A stretch of DNA of 64,000 nt from Moraxella canis (GTDB taxonomy: Bacteria; Pseudomonadota; Gammaproteobacteria; Pseudomonadales; Moraxellaceae): NCBI RefSeq assembly GCF_002014965.1, contig NZ_MUXT01000004.1:200428-264427 (forward strand). The letters run 5' to 3'. This document shows, piece by piece, positions 27,177-37,445 of the stretch (the stretch's first letter is position 1; every line of letters begins with the position of its first letter). The position numbers and the translations under genes are program-made. The notes beneath the pieces are model-generated. The model made no database searches. It was not told the DNA's origin and saw only the letters and a program-made list of their open reading frames with translations.

Positions 27177-27185
27177 TGATATAAT
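27177..27185 (+). promoter_or_regulatory. Extended -10 promoter of the DUF445 gene
   Basis: TGATATAAT (27177-27185) is an extended -10 element located 54 bases before the ATG at 27239. No clear -35 is seen. Confidence 0.5.
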
Positions 27186-27238
27186 GTTATGGTTTTGACT
27201 AAAAAAAACCGACCCAATCAGCCCAAAGACCGATCATT

Positions 27239-28561
27239 ATGTTTTCATCCATTTGGCAAGCTTTAAGTGAGCACCCTGAATTTATTGCGATGCTGACCAT
27301 TCCGCCTGTGACAGCGTTTGTGACATGGGCGCATGTTTGGATGGCGCTTGAGATGCTGTTTCATCCGATTAGATTTTGGGGAATTCGCATTCCTAGGATG
27401 CCTTTTGGCTTAAAAGGCTTGGGCTGGCAGGGTATCGTGCCTGCCAAAGCCGGCAAAATCTCTGGGGTGATCGTTGATCAGACGCTCTCTAAGCTTGGCT
27501 CTTTGGATGAATTTTTTCAGGCGATGGAGCCTGAAGAGATGGCGGAGTTTATCACTGCCACTGTCGATAAAAACTTAGAAAATCTGATCGATGAAATCAT
27601 GCTTGAGCGTTCGTACACGCTGTGGACGCACACGCCATACGCCATTCGACGCCGTATTTATGCCCATGTGCGCTCACGCTTGGCTGTGACGATGAAGTCT
27701 TTGGTGATGGATTTGACTTATAATGTCGAATCGCTTGTAGATATGCGCGAGATGATCGTCTCTAAGATGGAAAACGACCGCAAGCTCATGGTGGATATGT
27801 TTTTGCGTGTCGGCAAAAAAGAGATTAATTTTATTTGGAAAATCAGCGCACTGATTGGCTTTGGCTTTGGTGTGATTCAGATGGCGATTTTTTATTTTGT
27901 GCCACAGCATTGGACAGTGCCTTTTTTTGCGATGATTTGGGGGGCTTTGACCAACTGGATCGCCATTTGGATGGTGTTTAATCCCGTTGAGCCAAAGACG
28001 GTTCCGTTCATTCGCCTGTTTCGTTATGAGATGGTTAATAACCAAAAACGCGTGGTGTGGATGCGCCCGCATTGGCACAAATATTCTTGGCAAGGCGGGT
28101 TTATGAAACGCCAAGACGAGGTGTCAAGTGTTTTTGCTGAAATTGTCGTCAATGAGCTGGTCACCCTTGAAAATATCATGAATGAGATGATGTACGGCAG
28201 ACGCGCCCATCAGACGCGCGAACTGGTCAAATCCCATCTGTATGGCATGCTAGAAGATCCTGTCGTCGCAACCACGCTCAAAGTGGGTATGGATGAGCGC
28301 AGTCTTGATAGCTTTAAAGATACCATTATTGATAAATCCATCGATGCGACGATGGTGCCGATCCGCGACCCAAAACTGAATGTCTCGCGCGCAAGCAAGA
28401 TTTTTGGCTTGTTTGAAGGTCGTATCCGCGCACTGACTCCCAAAGAGTTTCAAAATCTTTTAAGACCTGCTTTCCAAGAAGATGAGATTACCTTGATTAT
28501 TCTGGGTGGTATCACAGGATTTTTGGCAGGTTGGCTGCATTTGGTGGTGGTATTCTTCTAG
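27239..28561 (+). CDS. DUF445 family membrane protein
   Basis: This is a 440-residue protein with hydrophobic segments near the N-terminus (about 12-40), in the middle (about 198-240, ending at LTNWIAIWMVFNPVEP) and at the extreme C-terminus (IILGGITGFLAGWLHLVVVFF). This layout, with GALTNWIAIWMVFNP, is typical of the long DUF445 family of inner-membrane proteins of unknown function. A weak stem AAGTACA/TGTACTT at 28564-28597 may terminate transcription. It is probably not part of the ccm operon. Confidence 0.72.
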   Translation: MFSSIWQALSEHPEFIAMLTIPPVTAFVTWAHVWMALEMLFHPIRFWGIRIPRMPFGLKGLGWQGIVPAKAGKISGVIVDQTLSKLGSLDEFFQAMEPEEMAEFITATVDKNLENLIDEIMLERSYTLWTHTPYAIRRRIYAHVRSRLAVTMKSLVMDLTYNVESLVDMREMIVSKMENDRKLMVDMFLRVGKKEINFIWKISALIGFGFGVIQMAIFYFVPQHWTVPFFAMIWGALTNWIAIWMVFNPVEPKTVPFIRLFRYEMVNNQKRVVWMRPHWHKYSWQGGFMKRQDEVSSVFAEIVVNELVTLENIMNEMMYGRRAHQTRELVKSHLYGMLEDPVVATTLKVGMDERSLDSFKDTIIDKSIDATMVPIRDPKLNVSRASKIFGLFEGRIRALTPKEFQNLLRPAFQEDEITLIILGGITGFLAGWLHLVVVFF

Positions 28562-28642
28562 GTAAGTACATGGATCCATTTCAATAAAACTGTACTTAAT
28601 ACTTAAATAATTAAGCGATGAAAGTATGAAACAGATGCTATT

Positions 28643-28677
28643 TATGAACACTAAAAGCCTTATGAACACTAAAAGCC
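28643..28677 (+). repeat. Two tandem 18-base repeats
   Basis: The 17-mer TATGAACACTAAAAGCC occurs at 28643-28659 and 28661-28677, one base apart. It lies in the 236-base gap before ccmF and falls inside a possible 23-codon ORF (28644-28715). Confidence 0.8.
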
Positions 28678-28797
28678 GCCCAAACCTTATGATTTTGAGA
28701 ATGTTAAAGCGATGACTTAAATGCCGCTACAACCATTTAAACCATGTAACCATCATCATAGCCCTGCAAACTTTGCCCAGCAAATGAGTGTTTTATT

Positions 28798-30807
28798 ATG
28801 CTAATAACAGAACTTGGATATTTTTCGCTACTGCTTGCTTTTGTGCTTGCGATCTTGCAAGCCATTTTACCTGCGATAGGAGTCATCAAGCATCAAGCGC
28901 AGTGGCAAAGACTTGCGCCAAGTCTTGCGATGGCGCAGTTTTTGGCGATGGCGGTAGCATTTTTGGGCTTGGTTGCAGGGTTTTTGTACAATGACTTTAG
29001 CTTAATTTATGTGGCTAAGCACTCAAACAGCTTGATGCCTTGGTACTATAAGCTGTCTGCGACTTGGGGTGGGCATGAAGGCTCGCTGCTGCTTTGGATG
29101 ACGATTTTGGCGACTTGGTGTATGTTGGTGTCTGTGTTTAGTCGCGGGCTGCCACTGGATATGCGCGCGCGTGTGTTATCCATTTTGGGTGGTATTCAGG
29201 TGATGATGCTTGCGATGATGATTTTTACGTCATCGCCATTTGACCGCGTTTTGCCAAATTTACCTGTGGACGGCGCAGATCTTAATCCGCTTTTACAAGA
29301 TCCAGGGTTGATATTCCACCCGCCGATGCTATATATGGGCTATGTGGGGCTTGCGGTGCCATTTGCGTTTTGTATGGCGGCGCTGTGGGCAGGGCGATTG
29401 GATGCTGTTTGGACACGCTGGAGTCGTCCTTGGACTTTGACCGCTTGGGCATTTTTGACCTTGGGCATTGCGCTGGGTTCTTGGTGGGCTTATTATGAGC
29501 TGGGCTGGGGCGGCTGGTGGTTCTGGGATCCTGTCGAAAATGCCTCGCTCATGCCTTGGCTTGCGGCGACGGCGCTCATGCACTCGCTTGCGGTAACCGA
29601 AAAGCGCGGCGTATTTAAGGCATGGACAATTATGCTTGCCATTTTTGCATTTGCGCTGTCTTTATTGGGGACTTTTTTGGTGCGCTCTGGTGTCATCACC
29701 TCGGTGCATTCGTTTGCTGCTGATCCGACACGCGGCTTGGCGGTGCTTGCGATTTTAGCGATTGTGATTGGCTTTGGCTTATTGATGTTTGCGCTGCGGG
29801 GTTGGAAGCTGACAGTGGAAAGTAGCTATCGTCTAAAATCACGCGAAACTGTCCTTGTGATCAATAACTTAATTTTACTGGTCGCAACTTTGGTGGTGCT
29901 GCTAGGTACTTTGTATCCGATCATCGCTGACTTTTTCAAATTGGGTCAAGTCTCGGTCGGTCCTCCGTATTTTAATGCTTTGTTTGTGCCGCTGACTTGG
30001 CTTTTGCTTGGTTTTATGGGCGTGGGCGCTGTACTGCGCTATAAATATGATAGCCGTCCGCTGGCATCGACTCTGATGGCGTGCGCGGTCAGTGCACTGG
30101 TGCTGGGTTCGGTGCTGGCTTATATGGTGTCTCAATTAGCCGAAGAGCCATTTTTTGATTATAGTATTTATATCTCTGGTATTTTATCGCTATGGGTGCT
30201 TTCGTTCATAGTTTTTGATATCAAAGATAAGCTTAAACACCATAAAGGCAGTGTGTTGTCGGGATTGACTAAGCTTAGTCCAAGCTACTGGGGTATGCAA
30301 ATTGCGCATATTGGCGTGATCGTCTGTGTGATGGGCGTGGCAGGCACCAGCAGTATGAGCATCGAAAAAGACGTGGCGATGACGGTGGGTGACAGCGTAC
30401 ACGTTCAAGGCTATGATTTTTATTTAGAAGAATTTCAGATGATCCAGGGGGCGAATTATGATGCCACTCAAGCCACTATCACCGTCAAGCAAAATGGCAA
30501 GCCTATTGCAGTGCTTTATCCCCAAAAACGTGATTATGTAGTGAGTATGATGCCAATGACCGAAGTAGGCATTCGACCAAGCCTTCTTAATGAGATGTAT
30601 GTGGCGCTTGGCGAACCAATCAGCACCCAAGATGGTCAAGTGGATATGAATACTTGGGCAGTGCGCGTGTATGTCAAGCCTATGGTGCGCTGGATTTGGC
30701 TTGGCTCTATCATCATGGCGGTCGGTGCGTTGATTGCCATTTTGGATAAGCGTTATCGCTTTGCTAAGACCAGATCTGTTTTAAATAACACCGTCAAAGG
30801 AGTATAA
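28798..30807 (+). CDS. ccmF: Cytochrome c haem lyase subunit CcmF
   Basis: This is a 669-residue inner-membrane protein that takes haem from holo-CcmE and helps attach it to apocytochrome c. The WWD haem-handling motif is visible (GWGGWWFWDPVENASLMPW, near residue 236-254), with conserved periplasmic histidines in TSVHSFAADPTRG. About 14-15 transmembrane segments and a large periplasmic loop near the C-terminus fit the family. It opens a tight ccmF-ccmG-ccmH-ccmI cluster; ccmABCDE are not in this window and must lie elsewhere. Confidence 0.96.
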   Translation: MLITELGYFSLLLAFVLAILQAILPAIGVIKHQAQWQRLAPSLAMAQFLAMAVAFLGLVAGFLYNDFSLIYVAKHSNSLMPWYYKLSATWGGHEGSLLLWMTILATWCMLVSVFSRGLPLDMRARVLSILGGIQVMMLAMMIFTSSPFDRVLPNLPVDGADLNPLLQDPGLIFHPPMLYMGYVGLAVPFAFCMAALWAGRLDAVWTRWSRPWTLTAWAFLTLGIALGSWWAYYELGWGGWWFWDPVENASLMPWLAATALMHSLAVTEKRGVFKAWTIMLAIFAFALSLLGTFLVRSGVITSVHSFAADPTRGLAVLAILAIVIGFGLLMFALRGWKLTVESSYRLKSRETVLVINNLILLVATLVVLLGTLYPIIADFFKLGQVSVGPPYFNALFVPLTWLLLGFMGVGAVLRYKYDSRPLASTLMACAVSALVLGSVLAYMVSQLAEEPFFDYSIYISGILSLWVLSFIVFDIKDKLKHHKGSVLSGLTKLSPSYWGMQIAHIGVIVCVMGVAGTSSMSIEKDVAMTVGDSVHVQGYDFYLEEFQMIQGANYDATQATITVKQNGKPIAVLYPQKRDYVVSMMPMTEVGIRPSLLNEMYVALGEPISTQDGQVDMNTWAVRVYVKPMVRWIWLGSIIMAVGALIAILDKRYRFAKTRSVLNNTVKGV

Positions 30808-30809
30808 TT

Positions 30810-31400
30810 GTGGCTCAATCCAACAAACGCTTGATGCTTTTTATTATCCCGCTGATTATTTTTGCGGTTTTGGTGGTGATGTTTTTTGTGCGACTTGGCA
30901 AGCCAACCGAGATTAATACCAGTCGTTTGGTGGGCAATCCTTTGCCTGAATTTAGCCTGCCTTTACTTTCTGATACGACGCGCACGATGACCAAAGCCGA
31001 TTTGCCAAAAACGCCCTTTATTCTCAATGTTTGGGGTTCTTGGTGTCCGACTTGTTATGTGGAACATCCTTTTTTATTGCAGCTGCATGAGCAGGGCGTG
31101 CCTATGGTTGGGGTGAATTATAAAGATGAGCTACCCGCGGCATTGGCTTATTTAAATGAACATAAAGATCCATTTATTTATTCTGTGCAAGATCTGTCAG
31201 GTCAGTATGCGCTTGATTTGGGTTTGATGGGCGCACCTGAAAGCTATGTGGTCGGGGCTGATGGTGTGGTATATAAGCACATTGTGGGCGAGATTGGCGA
31301 GATGAACTGGGCTGATATCCAAAGCTGCATGACGGCGGTGGGCGATGATCAGTTATCTGGTGATGATAAGATTCAAATTTGTAATAAGGATGCGTCATGA
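30810..31400 (+). CDS. ccmG: Thiol:disulfide reductase CcmG/DsbE
   Basis: This is a 196-residue periplasmic thioredoxin-fold protein anchored by one N-terminal segment (about 9-26). It reduces the haem-binding cysteines of apocytochrome c. The redox motif is WCPTC in WGSWCPTCYVEHP (near residue 77), with the conserved cis-Pro segment GAPESYVVGADG. It uses a GTG start with an excellent AAAGGAG ribosome site seven bases upstream, and begins two bases after the ccmF stop. Confidence 0.95.
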   Translation: MAQSNKRLMLFIIPLIIFAVLVVMFFVRLGKPTEINTSRLVGNPLPEFSLPLLSDTTRTMTKADLPKTPFILNVWGSWCPTCYVEHPFLLQLHEQGVPMVGVNYKDELPAALAYLNEHKDPFIYSVQDLSGQYALDLGLMGAPESYVVGADGVVYKHIVGEIGEMNWADIQSCMTAVGDDQLSGDDKIQICNKDAS

Positions 31401-31903
31401 AAGTGCCTATTTTTGCGCTTATTTTAAGCATTGGCATGGCGATGACCGCCCAAGCCAGTTTTGAGGTGTATGAATTTGATTCACCTCAGCAAGAAGCACA
31501 GTATCGAGGGTTGATTGAGGAGCTGCGTTGCCCCAAATGCCAAAATCAAAATTTGGCAGGATCTGACGCACCGATCGCCCAAGACCTCAAACAAAAAACC
31601 TATGAGATGGTCAAAGATGGTCGCAGCGATACCGAGATTCGTAATTATATGTTTGAGCGTTATGGCGATTTTATCAGCTATAAACCGCCTGTGCGTCCTT
31701 CGACATGGATTTTGTGGTTTTTCCCGCCGATATTATTGATATTGCTAATTTTAGGTTGGATTTATAAAGCCAAAAAAGGACGTGTGCCAACCAGTGAGCC
31801 AGCAAGCGCACCTTTATCAGCCAGCGAAGAAGCAAAACTTGCCAAAATCTTGGCGCATCATCAAGATCGCGATCAAAACGGCTCCACCAAACCAAAAGAA
31901 TAA
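31397..31903 (+). CDS. ccmH: Cytochrome c maturation protein CcmH
   Basis: This 168-residue protein has a signal peptide (cleaved after AMTAQA), the apocytochrome-reducing motif LRCPKCQNQ (near residues 43-51) and a single transmembrane segment (about 103-120) with a short cytoplasmic tail. It corresponds to the N-terminal half of E. coli CcmH; the TPR half is the separate ccmI gene. Its ATG overlaps the ccmG stop (ATGA), indicating translational coupling. Confidence 0.95.
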   Translation: MKVPIFALILSIGMAMTAQASFEVYEFDSPQQEAQYRGLIEELRCPKCQNQNLAGSDAPIAQDLKQKTYEMVKDGRSDTEIRNYMFERYGDFISYKPPVRPSTWILWFFPPILLILLILGWIYKAKKGRVPTSEPASAPLSASEEAKLAKILAHHQDRDQNGSTKPKE

Positions 31904-31915
31904 GGCAAACATACC

Positions 31916-33175
31916 ATGACACCCAGTTTAATATTGTTTTTTTCATTATGCGCGGTTTTGACGGTTTTGCTGTCTTTGGTGGTGATTTTGCCGTGGCTAA
32001 GAAGTCGTCCTGCGGCGGATAATCAGCTGATGGCAGTGAACGTGCAAGTCTTTGGCGAGCGCATCGCGGAGCTTGATGCTGATAAAGCAGCAGGCGCGAT
32101 CGATGACGTGCATTATCAAGCGCAGATCACCGAGCTTAAGCGTCAGCTGCTTGATGCTCAGAAGACGGTAGAAGCCTATGCGCCTGTCGGTCTCAAGGGG
32201 CGTGCGATTGTCATGATTTGGATTCCGATATTGGCAGCGATTGCTTATCTGACTACTGCTGATCGCACGCCTGTCTTTACGCTTTGGCAAGCACAAGATA
32301 CGGTGGGGCAGGTTGCGGATGATTTGCTGACTGGTAAGATTGATGTCCCTCCTGAATGGGCTGCCAAAGAATCGACGGCGCTCATCAGTGCCATGCAGAC
32401 CAATGTCCATCGCCATGCTTATGATGCCGATCGTTGGATGCGCTTATCGGAGCTGTTTATGGTGCTTGAAGCGCAGCCACAAGCGCTTGAAGCATTGGCG
32501 CGCGCCAATCGTTTGCAGCCTGATAATGAAGAGATTGCGCTCACCTATGCACAGACCAATTTTTTTGTTAATGAAGGCAGAATGGATGCCAATACACGCA
32601 AAATCCTAACTGATATTCTTAGCAAAACACCCAATCATGAAGGCGCGATCATGTTGATGATCATGGGAGAGTCTCGCGCAGGTAATTATCCTGAAGCTAA
32701 GGCATGGATCGCAAGATTACGCTCTGGCATTGCCGCCCGCTCAGGCGATCACAGTGAAGCTTTGGCAAGTTTGGATAAATTGGTTGAAAACATCGATCGC
32801 CAGCAAGCTGCCGCTGCTCAAGGTGTCACGGTGGGTGTCAGCCTGTCGCCTGCGCTTGTGGATCAGCTAAGACCAGATGACGTGCTGTTTGTCTCTATCA
32901 GTGAGCAAGCAGGCGGTGCGCCTTATGCTGTCAAAAGATTGCCAGCCAGTGAGATCATGAGCCAGTCAGTCAGTGTGAAGCTTAGTGATATGGATGCCAT
33001 GATGCCAACTCGCACCCTGTCAGCAGGGCGAGATGCAAGCGTGGTGCTGGTCGTCAATGCACGGATCAGTCATTCGGGTAATGCTGTCTCTGAGTCTGGG
33101 GATTTGGCTGCCAACCCCATTGTCCTAGATAAGCAAACCGAAGTATCTTTGACAATTTCTCAAATCGTACCATAA
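31916..33175 (+). CDS. ccmI: Cytochrome c biogenesis protein CcmI
   Basis: This 419-residue protein has two N-terminal membrane segments (about 4-27 and 94-112) linked by a cytoplasmic loop, then a periplasmic TPR region (about 150-280) that chaperones apocytochrome c, and a C-terminal beta-rich domain (about 300-419) seen in longer CcmI proteins. It is the last gene of the ccmFGHI cluster and starts 12 bases after ccmH. Confidence 0.92.
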   Translation: MTPSLILFFSLCAVLTVLLSLVVILPWLRSRPAADNQLMAVNVQVFGERIAELDADKAAGAIDDVHYQAQITELKRQLLDAQKTVEAYAPVGLKGRAIVMIWIPILAAIAYLTTADRTPVFTLWQAQDTVGQVADDLLTGKIDVPPEWAAKESTALISAMQTNVHRHAYDADRWMRLSELFMVLEAQPQALEALARANRLQPDNEEIALTYAQTNFFVNEGRMDANTRKILTDILSKTPNHEGAIMLMIMGESRAGNYPEAKAWIARLRSGIAARSGDHSEALASLDKLVENIDRQQAAAAQGVTVGVSLSPALVDQLRPDDVLFVSISEQAGGAPYAVKRLPASEIMSQSVSVKLSDMDAMMPTRTLSAGRDASVVLVVNARISHSGNAVSESGDLAANPIVLDKQTEVSLTISQIVP

Positions 33176-33185
33176 CATATTTTTT

Positions 33186-33214
33186 AAGCCCAATATTGAT
33201 AAAATATTGGGCTT
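33186..33214. terminator. Terminator of the ccm cluster
   Basis: A perfect 12-bp stem AAGCCCAATATT/AATATTGGGCTT (33186-33197 and 33203-33214) lies 11 bases after ccmI. The T run is better on the minus strand than on the plus strand, so its efficiency for ccm is uncertain. Confidence 0.65.
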
Positions 33215-33356
33215 ATTGATGATAGCTATTTTGAAAGGCTTGGTCGGTATTTTTTTTACCAAAATACTCAAAAGGCCAGTGATGACAGTCTGTTGAATTG
33301 GTAAATACAAATATTCACAAAAACTTGTGATTTCATTGGATTTTGTGATAAAAAAC

Positions 33357-33385
33357 TTGAACAATTCATCAATGTGCTTTATAGT
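33357..33385 (+). promoter_or_regulatory. adk promoter
   Basis: TTGAAC (33357-33362) and TATAGT (33380-33385) are separated by the ideal 17 bases. The start codon is 58 bases downstream, leaving a leader that contains a hairpin at 33407-33424. Confidence 0.7.
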
Positions 33386-33401
33386 ACAGTCAGTTAACTA
33401 A

Positions 33402-34103
<702 letters not shown>

Positions 34104-34122
34104 CACCAAGCAGCTTTAACAA

Positions 34123-34159
34123 CAAAGCCCATCATTCACAGTTTTGATTATGGGCTTTG
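34123..34159. terminator. Terminator between adk and the hydrolase gene
   Basis: The perfect 10-bp stem CAAAGCCCAT/ATGGGCTTTG (34123-34132 and 34150-34159) lies between two converging genes. T runs are short on both sides. Confidence 0.65.
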
Positions 34160-34188
34160 CTATATCTGTCAAATGAGCTTTAATCTGA

Positions 34189-36354
34189 TCAGTGATCCAA
34201 ATGCTCATGCAAAATCTTACGCAGCTGTACAATGGTTTTTGGGTTTTCGTGGATGTTGTGCCTGCCTTCAATGATGATCTCTGAAGCTGCGCCCTCAAGA
34301 TGCGAGCTGGCATAAGGCACAATGCCATCAGAAATGGCGCCGCCCACGGTATCACTGGAGTTATTTTCAGAGTGGCTAATGCCAGTATTATTGCCGACGA
34401 TGGTGTGATAGCGCACAGAGGGGCTGATCTGTACATCTTTAGTCAGTGCGACAAAAGATGAGCGATCCGACAGCTGACTTGCACCATTTTGTAGGTATAA
34501 GGAACCCAAAAAACTTTGCGATTGAACATCATCGGTCAGTGCTGCACCTAAAGATCTGGTGAAGTCAACGGGCAGCTTGATGATCCGCCGAGCGGCACGA
34601 GTAAACCAGCGATCTGCATAATCTGTGCCGCGATGAGGTGCAGATAAGAAAACCGCCTCATCAATTTGTGGTAATGATGTTAATTTTAGCCGCTCAGAAA
34701 TGGCATGACGCTGATCTGAGGGTAAATCATTGATCAGTTTGAACTGCTCTTTATCATCCAGTGTGACGAGCGCATCGGTCAAATTGGTATCAGAAACCAG
34801 CATTCTAGATATCACACCGCCCATACTATGCCCAATGAGCACGGCATTTTTGCTGGCTTGGTCTTGCCCGTGCGGATCGAGCTTGCTAAATGTATGGCGA
34901 ATCAGCTCATGGATTTGATAGCGATTCTCCAAGATGGGCAAATTGGTAGAATAAGCAATTTGCCAAACTTGATAATGCTGATTGAGCTTAGGATCTGTCA
35001 TCAGGGTGTTGGTGAGATTGACCCAGGTGTCGGGGCTAGATGCCAAGCCATGCAGCATGATGATCACTTTTTGATCGGGATCATAAGGCTTTAGCATGAA
35101 TAACTCGGGCAGGGCGACAGCGTCATGACGCGATATCATGTTCATCAGCGATACTTGTCTTAATTGGTTTTCAGCCAACCACAAAGCATAGCCTGCTGAA
35201 AAATTCGCTGTCAAAGGATAGGATGTATCGCCGATCTCGATGTGAGTTTTATAACTGGGATTAAAAAAATACGCATGAAATTCATGTGATGACAGTACCT
35301 CATCGATGGTCTTGCCTGTAGGTTCGATGATGGCGGTGAGCTGAACATGCCCAACATTATGAATGCGATCATCTAAAGCTTTATTGGGTGCAAGATTTTT
35401 TAGATTACGGGCACTGGCAGTATGTCGATCGTTGATGGCGCCAACGAAACTCACACCAAGCCCTGAGCGTCTGGTATTGACATCCAAATCCACCAATCTA
35501 GAATCATAAGCAGAAATCACCTCAGAAAACAGCTCACTGCTGCGTTCGTGCTTTTTGAGCTCGCTTGCCAAAAAGTCACGAGCGCCAACAGACATGTGCA
35601 GGGTATTTTGACCGCGGTCGTTAGTGCTGATACGGCTAATTCTCAGCTGATTGTAGACAGGCTCTAATTGCTCCGCTGATAACACATCTTGGAATTTGGC
35701 GTCATAAAACGCGCCATTTTCCCTGAGATAAATTTGAGTGATCAAATCATTAATGGCAAGATGATACAAATCCAGCGTCCGAACATCTGACTCTCTGGGA
35801 ATCACAGAAGGATTGCTGTCACCGCCTAAACTGTGATAAAACAAATAAGCATAGCTGTATTTGAGCGTCTGATAAAGCGCATCTCGATATTGGGCATGGC
35901 ACTCAGTACGAGCTTTAAGCTTGCTTTCGACAGTGTCTTCACTGTTAGGCGAATTGGCATAATAAGGATCAATGGGCGGTCTGGCAAGCTCGATGCGGCA
36001 AGCGTCCTTGGCAATGAGATTCTCAGCATGTGTATAATACAGCTCGCTAAATACAGACAGCTGTAAACGGTTGGGTGTTTCGATCAAAAAAATCGATCGT
36101 ACATCATCAATACAGGCTTCAAAATCCGCCATGCAGCTTTCTTGGGTATGACCTGACGAAACCAAAATGGATCGGGTTGCGGCGCTGACTGTACTGCCTG
36201 TGACGATACTGCTTCTGGTTTTTTCAAGAAGTTTGGCAGGCGTTTGTTTGGGCGGTGTCAGAGTGCTACAAGCGCTTAAAATAATCATTAAGCTGGCAGA
36301 CAGCAAAAGCTTACCTGAGCTTGATTTGCTTGGTTTTACTGATAAAGTCTTCAT
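34189..36354 (-). CDS. Large lipoprotein with C-terminal alpha/beta hydrolase domain
   Basis: This 721-residue protein starts with a lipoprotein signal (MIILSAC, lipid Cys at about residue 29), so it should be membrane anchored and face the periplasm or the cell surface. Residues about 45-400 form a domain I do not recognise, with several cysteines (SCMADFEACIDD). The C-terminal part is an alpha/beta hydrolase of the PGAP1/DUF676-like type: oxyanion MLHGLASSPDTW (near 434), nucleophile Ser510 in GHSMGG, and candidate Asp676 (SDGIVPY) and His699 (GRHNIHENP). It is probably an esterase or lipase; the substrate is unknown. It is preceded by a TPR-protein gene with its own terminator. Confidence 0.75.
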   Translation of the reverse strand: MKTLSVKPSKSSSGKLLLSASLMIILSACSTLTPPKQTPAKLLEKTRSSIVTGSTVSAATRSILVSSGHTQESCMADFEACIDDVRSIFLIETPNRLQLSVFSELYYTHAENLIAKDACRIELARPPIDPYYANSPNSEDTVESKLKARTECHAQYRDALYQTLKYSYAYLFYHSLGGDSNPSVIPRESDVRTLDLYHLAINDLITQIYLRENGAFYDAKFQDVLSAEQLEPVYNQLRISRISTNDRGQNTLHMSVGARDFLASELKKHERSSELFSEVISAYDSRLVDLDVNTRRSGLGVSFVGAINDRHTASARNLKNLAPNKALDDRIHNVGHVQLTAIIEPTGKTIDEVLSSHEFHAYFFNPSYKTHIEIGDTSYPLTANFSAGYALWLAENQLRQVSLMNMISRHDAVALPELFMLKPYDPDQKVIIMLHGLASSPDTWVNLTNTLMTDPKLNQHYQVWQIAYSTNLPILENRYQIHELIRHTFSKLDPHGQDQASKNAVLIGHSMGGVISRMLVSDTNLTDALVTLDDKEQFKLINDLPSDQRHAISERLKLTSLPQIDEAVFLSAPHRGTDYADRWFTRAARRIIKLPVDFTRSLGAALTDDVQSQSFLGSLYLQNGASQLSDRSSFVALTKDVQISPSVRYHTIVGNNTGISHSENNSSDTVGGAISDGIVPYASSHLEGAASEIIIEGRHNIHENPKTIVQLRKILHEHLDH

Positions 36355-36423
36355 GGATTTCTCTAGTGAGGCGTATGGCAGATCGTCAGTTGGATCAGCT
36401 AAAATCAGTCAAGGCTTTATCAT

Positions 36424-36460
36424 AATAAAAAAAATCCGTACAATCAAGGGACTGTACGGA
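36424..36460 (-). terminator. Terminator of the TPR-protein gene
   Basis: The arms TCCGTACA and TGTACGGA (36435-36442 and 36453-36460) form a hairpin followed on the minus strand by eight Ts. It lies 24 bases after the stop, so the hydrolase gene downstream needs its own promoter or read-through. Confidence 0.88.
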
Positions 36461-36483
36461 GGATCACATGACTTACAAACTCA

Positions 36484-37308
36484 TTATTTGATGGGCTTGA
36501 CGTTGATGTCGTTATCTTTGATGTTCCAAATGTAGTAACCGCCATTATCAACGATGCGAACTTGTTCAGCAATTTGCTCGTTATTTGGATGTTTGGCAGC
36601 CAAATCACGCAGACGCTTGAGTGCTGCTGAGCGATTGTCATTTAATAGGTCGGCTTGAGCGATACTTTGCTCAGCTTCGACATTGCCCATCGAGACGGCT
36701 TTATCCAAATATTTACGACCTTCTTTAAAGCCGCCAGACTCTGACAACATCATACCAAACAGATAGTTGGCTTCGTTGTCATTAGGTTTAAGCTGTAAGG
36801 CTTTTTGCATGTGATTGCCGGCACGAACAGTATAAGCAGTGCCTAAGTTAAGATTTCTTGCCATACCATTGAGCTTGGCAGCACGAATGACCACATCAAA
36901 TGATGCGTCAGGCGCAGCGGCATAAGGTTCAATCCAATCAGATAAATGCTTGATATTTTCTGAAGTGACATATTCAGCAGTGCGGCTTGGGAAATTGGTT
37001 GGATAGTGACGAACATTAGGCGACACATCTTCAATGAATTCATCAATCAAAGTCACATCTAAGATGACTGTACCAGCTGTGTTGGCTTGGATTGTGACGG
37101 TAGGAATGTTTTTTACTTCAGTAACAGAGATATTTGGTGCAGGCAGACCCTTGATGACAGTTTGTAATAAGTCAGCGGTACCAGCACGAGGCGTCAGGGT
37201 TTCTGTGATTTCGCCGCGCATATTTGGGCTTTGATAAGTGGTATTGGCTGTAGCGACAGAGCCAAACATGACGCCACAAATTGATAAAGTCAGTGCTAAT
37301 TTTTTCAT
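36484..37308 (-). CDS. Periplasmic TPR-repeat protein of unknown function
   Basis: This 274-residue exported protein has a signal peptide (MKKLALTLSICGVMFGSVATA, cleavage before NTTYQ). A beta-rich N-terminal part (about 25-110) is followed by TPR-like helices (about 140-250), including NYLFGMMLSESGGFKEGRKYLDKAV. The ATG at 37308 is preferred because it follows GGATG and begins the signal peptide; four upstream residues are dropped. I do not recognise a specific family. TPR modules usually bind other proteins, and the adjacent lipoprotein hydrolase is a possible partner. Confidence 0.7.
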   Translation of the reverse strand: MKKLALTLSICGVMFGSVATANTTYQSPNMRGEITETLTPRAGTADLLQTVIKGLPAPNISVTEVKNIPTVTIQANTAGTVILDVTLIDEFIEDVSPNVRHYPTNFPSRTAEYVTSENIKHLSDWIEPYAAAPDASFDVVIRAAKLNGMARNLNLGTAYTVRAGNHMQKALQLKPNDNEANYLFGMMLSESGGFKEGRKYLDKAVSMGNVEAEQSIAQADLLNDNRSAALKRLRDLAAKHPNNEQIAEQVRIVDNGGYYIWNIKDNDINVKPIK

Positions 37309-37445
37309 AAAAACATCCATAAACTATAAATTATAACCCTGTGACGGGACGAAATTGATCAAATCATAGCAGATTTCATGCTGCTTCAGGGTAACGATTT
37401 ACAAAAATTTGCATAAAATCTTACCCTTTTGTTGCAAATTGAAAA

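Noticed and set aside
34116..34436. 106-codon ORF at the end of the lipoprotein hydrolase gene
   Set aside because: It lies out of frame within the conserved hydrolase C-terminus and includes the shared terminator.
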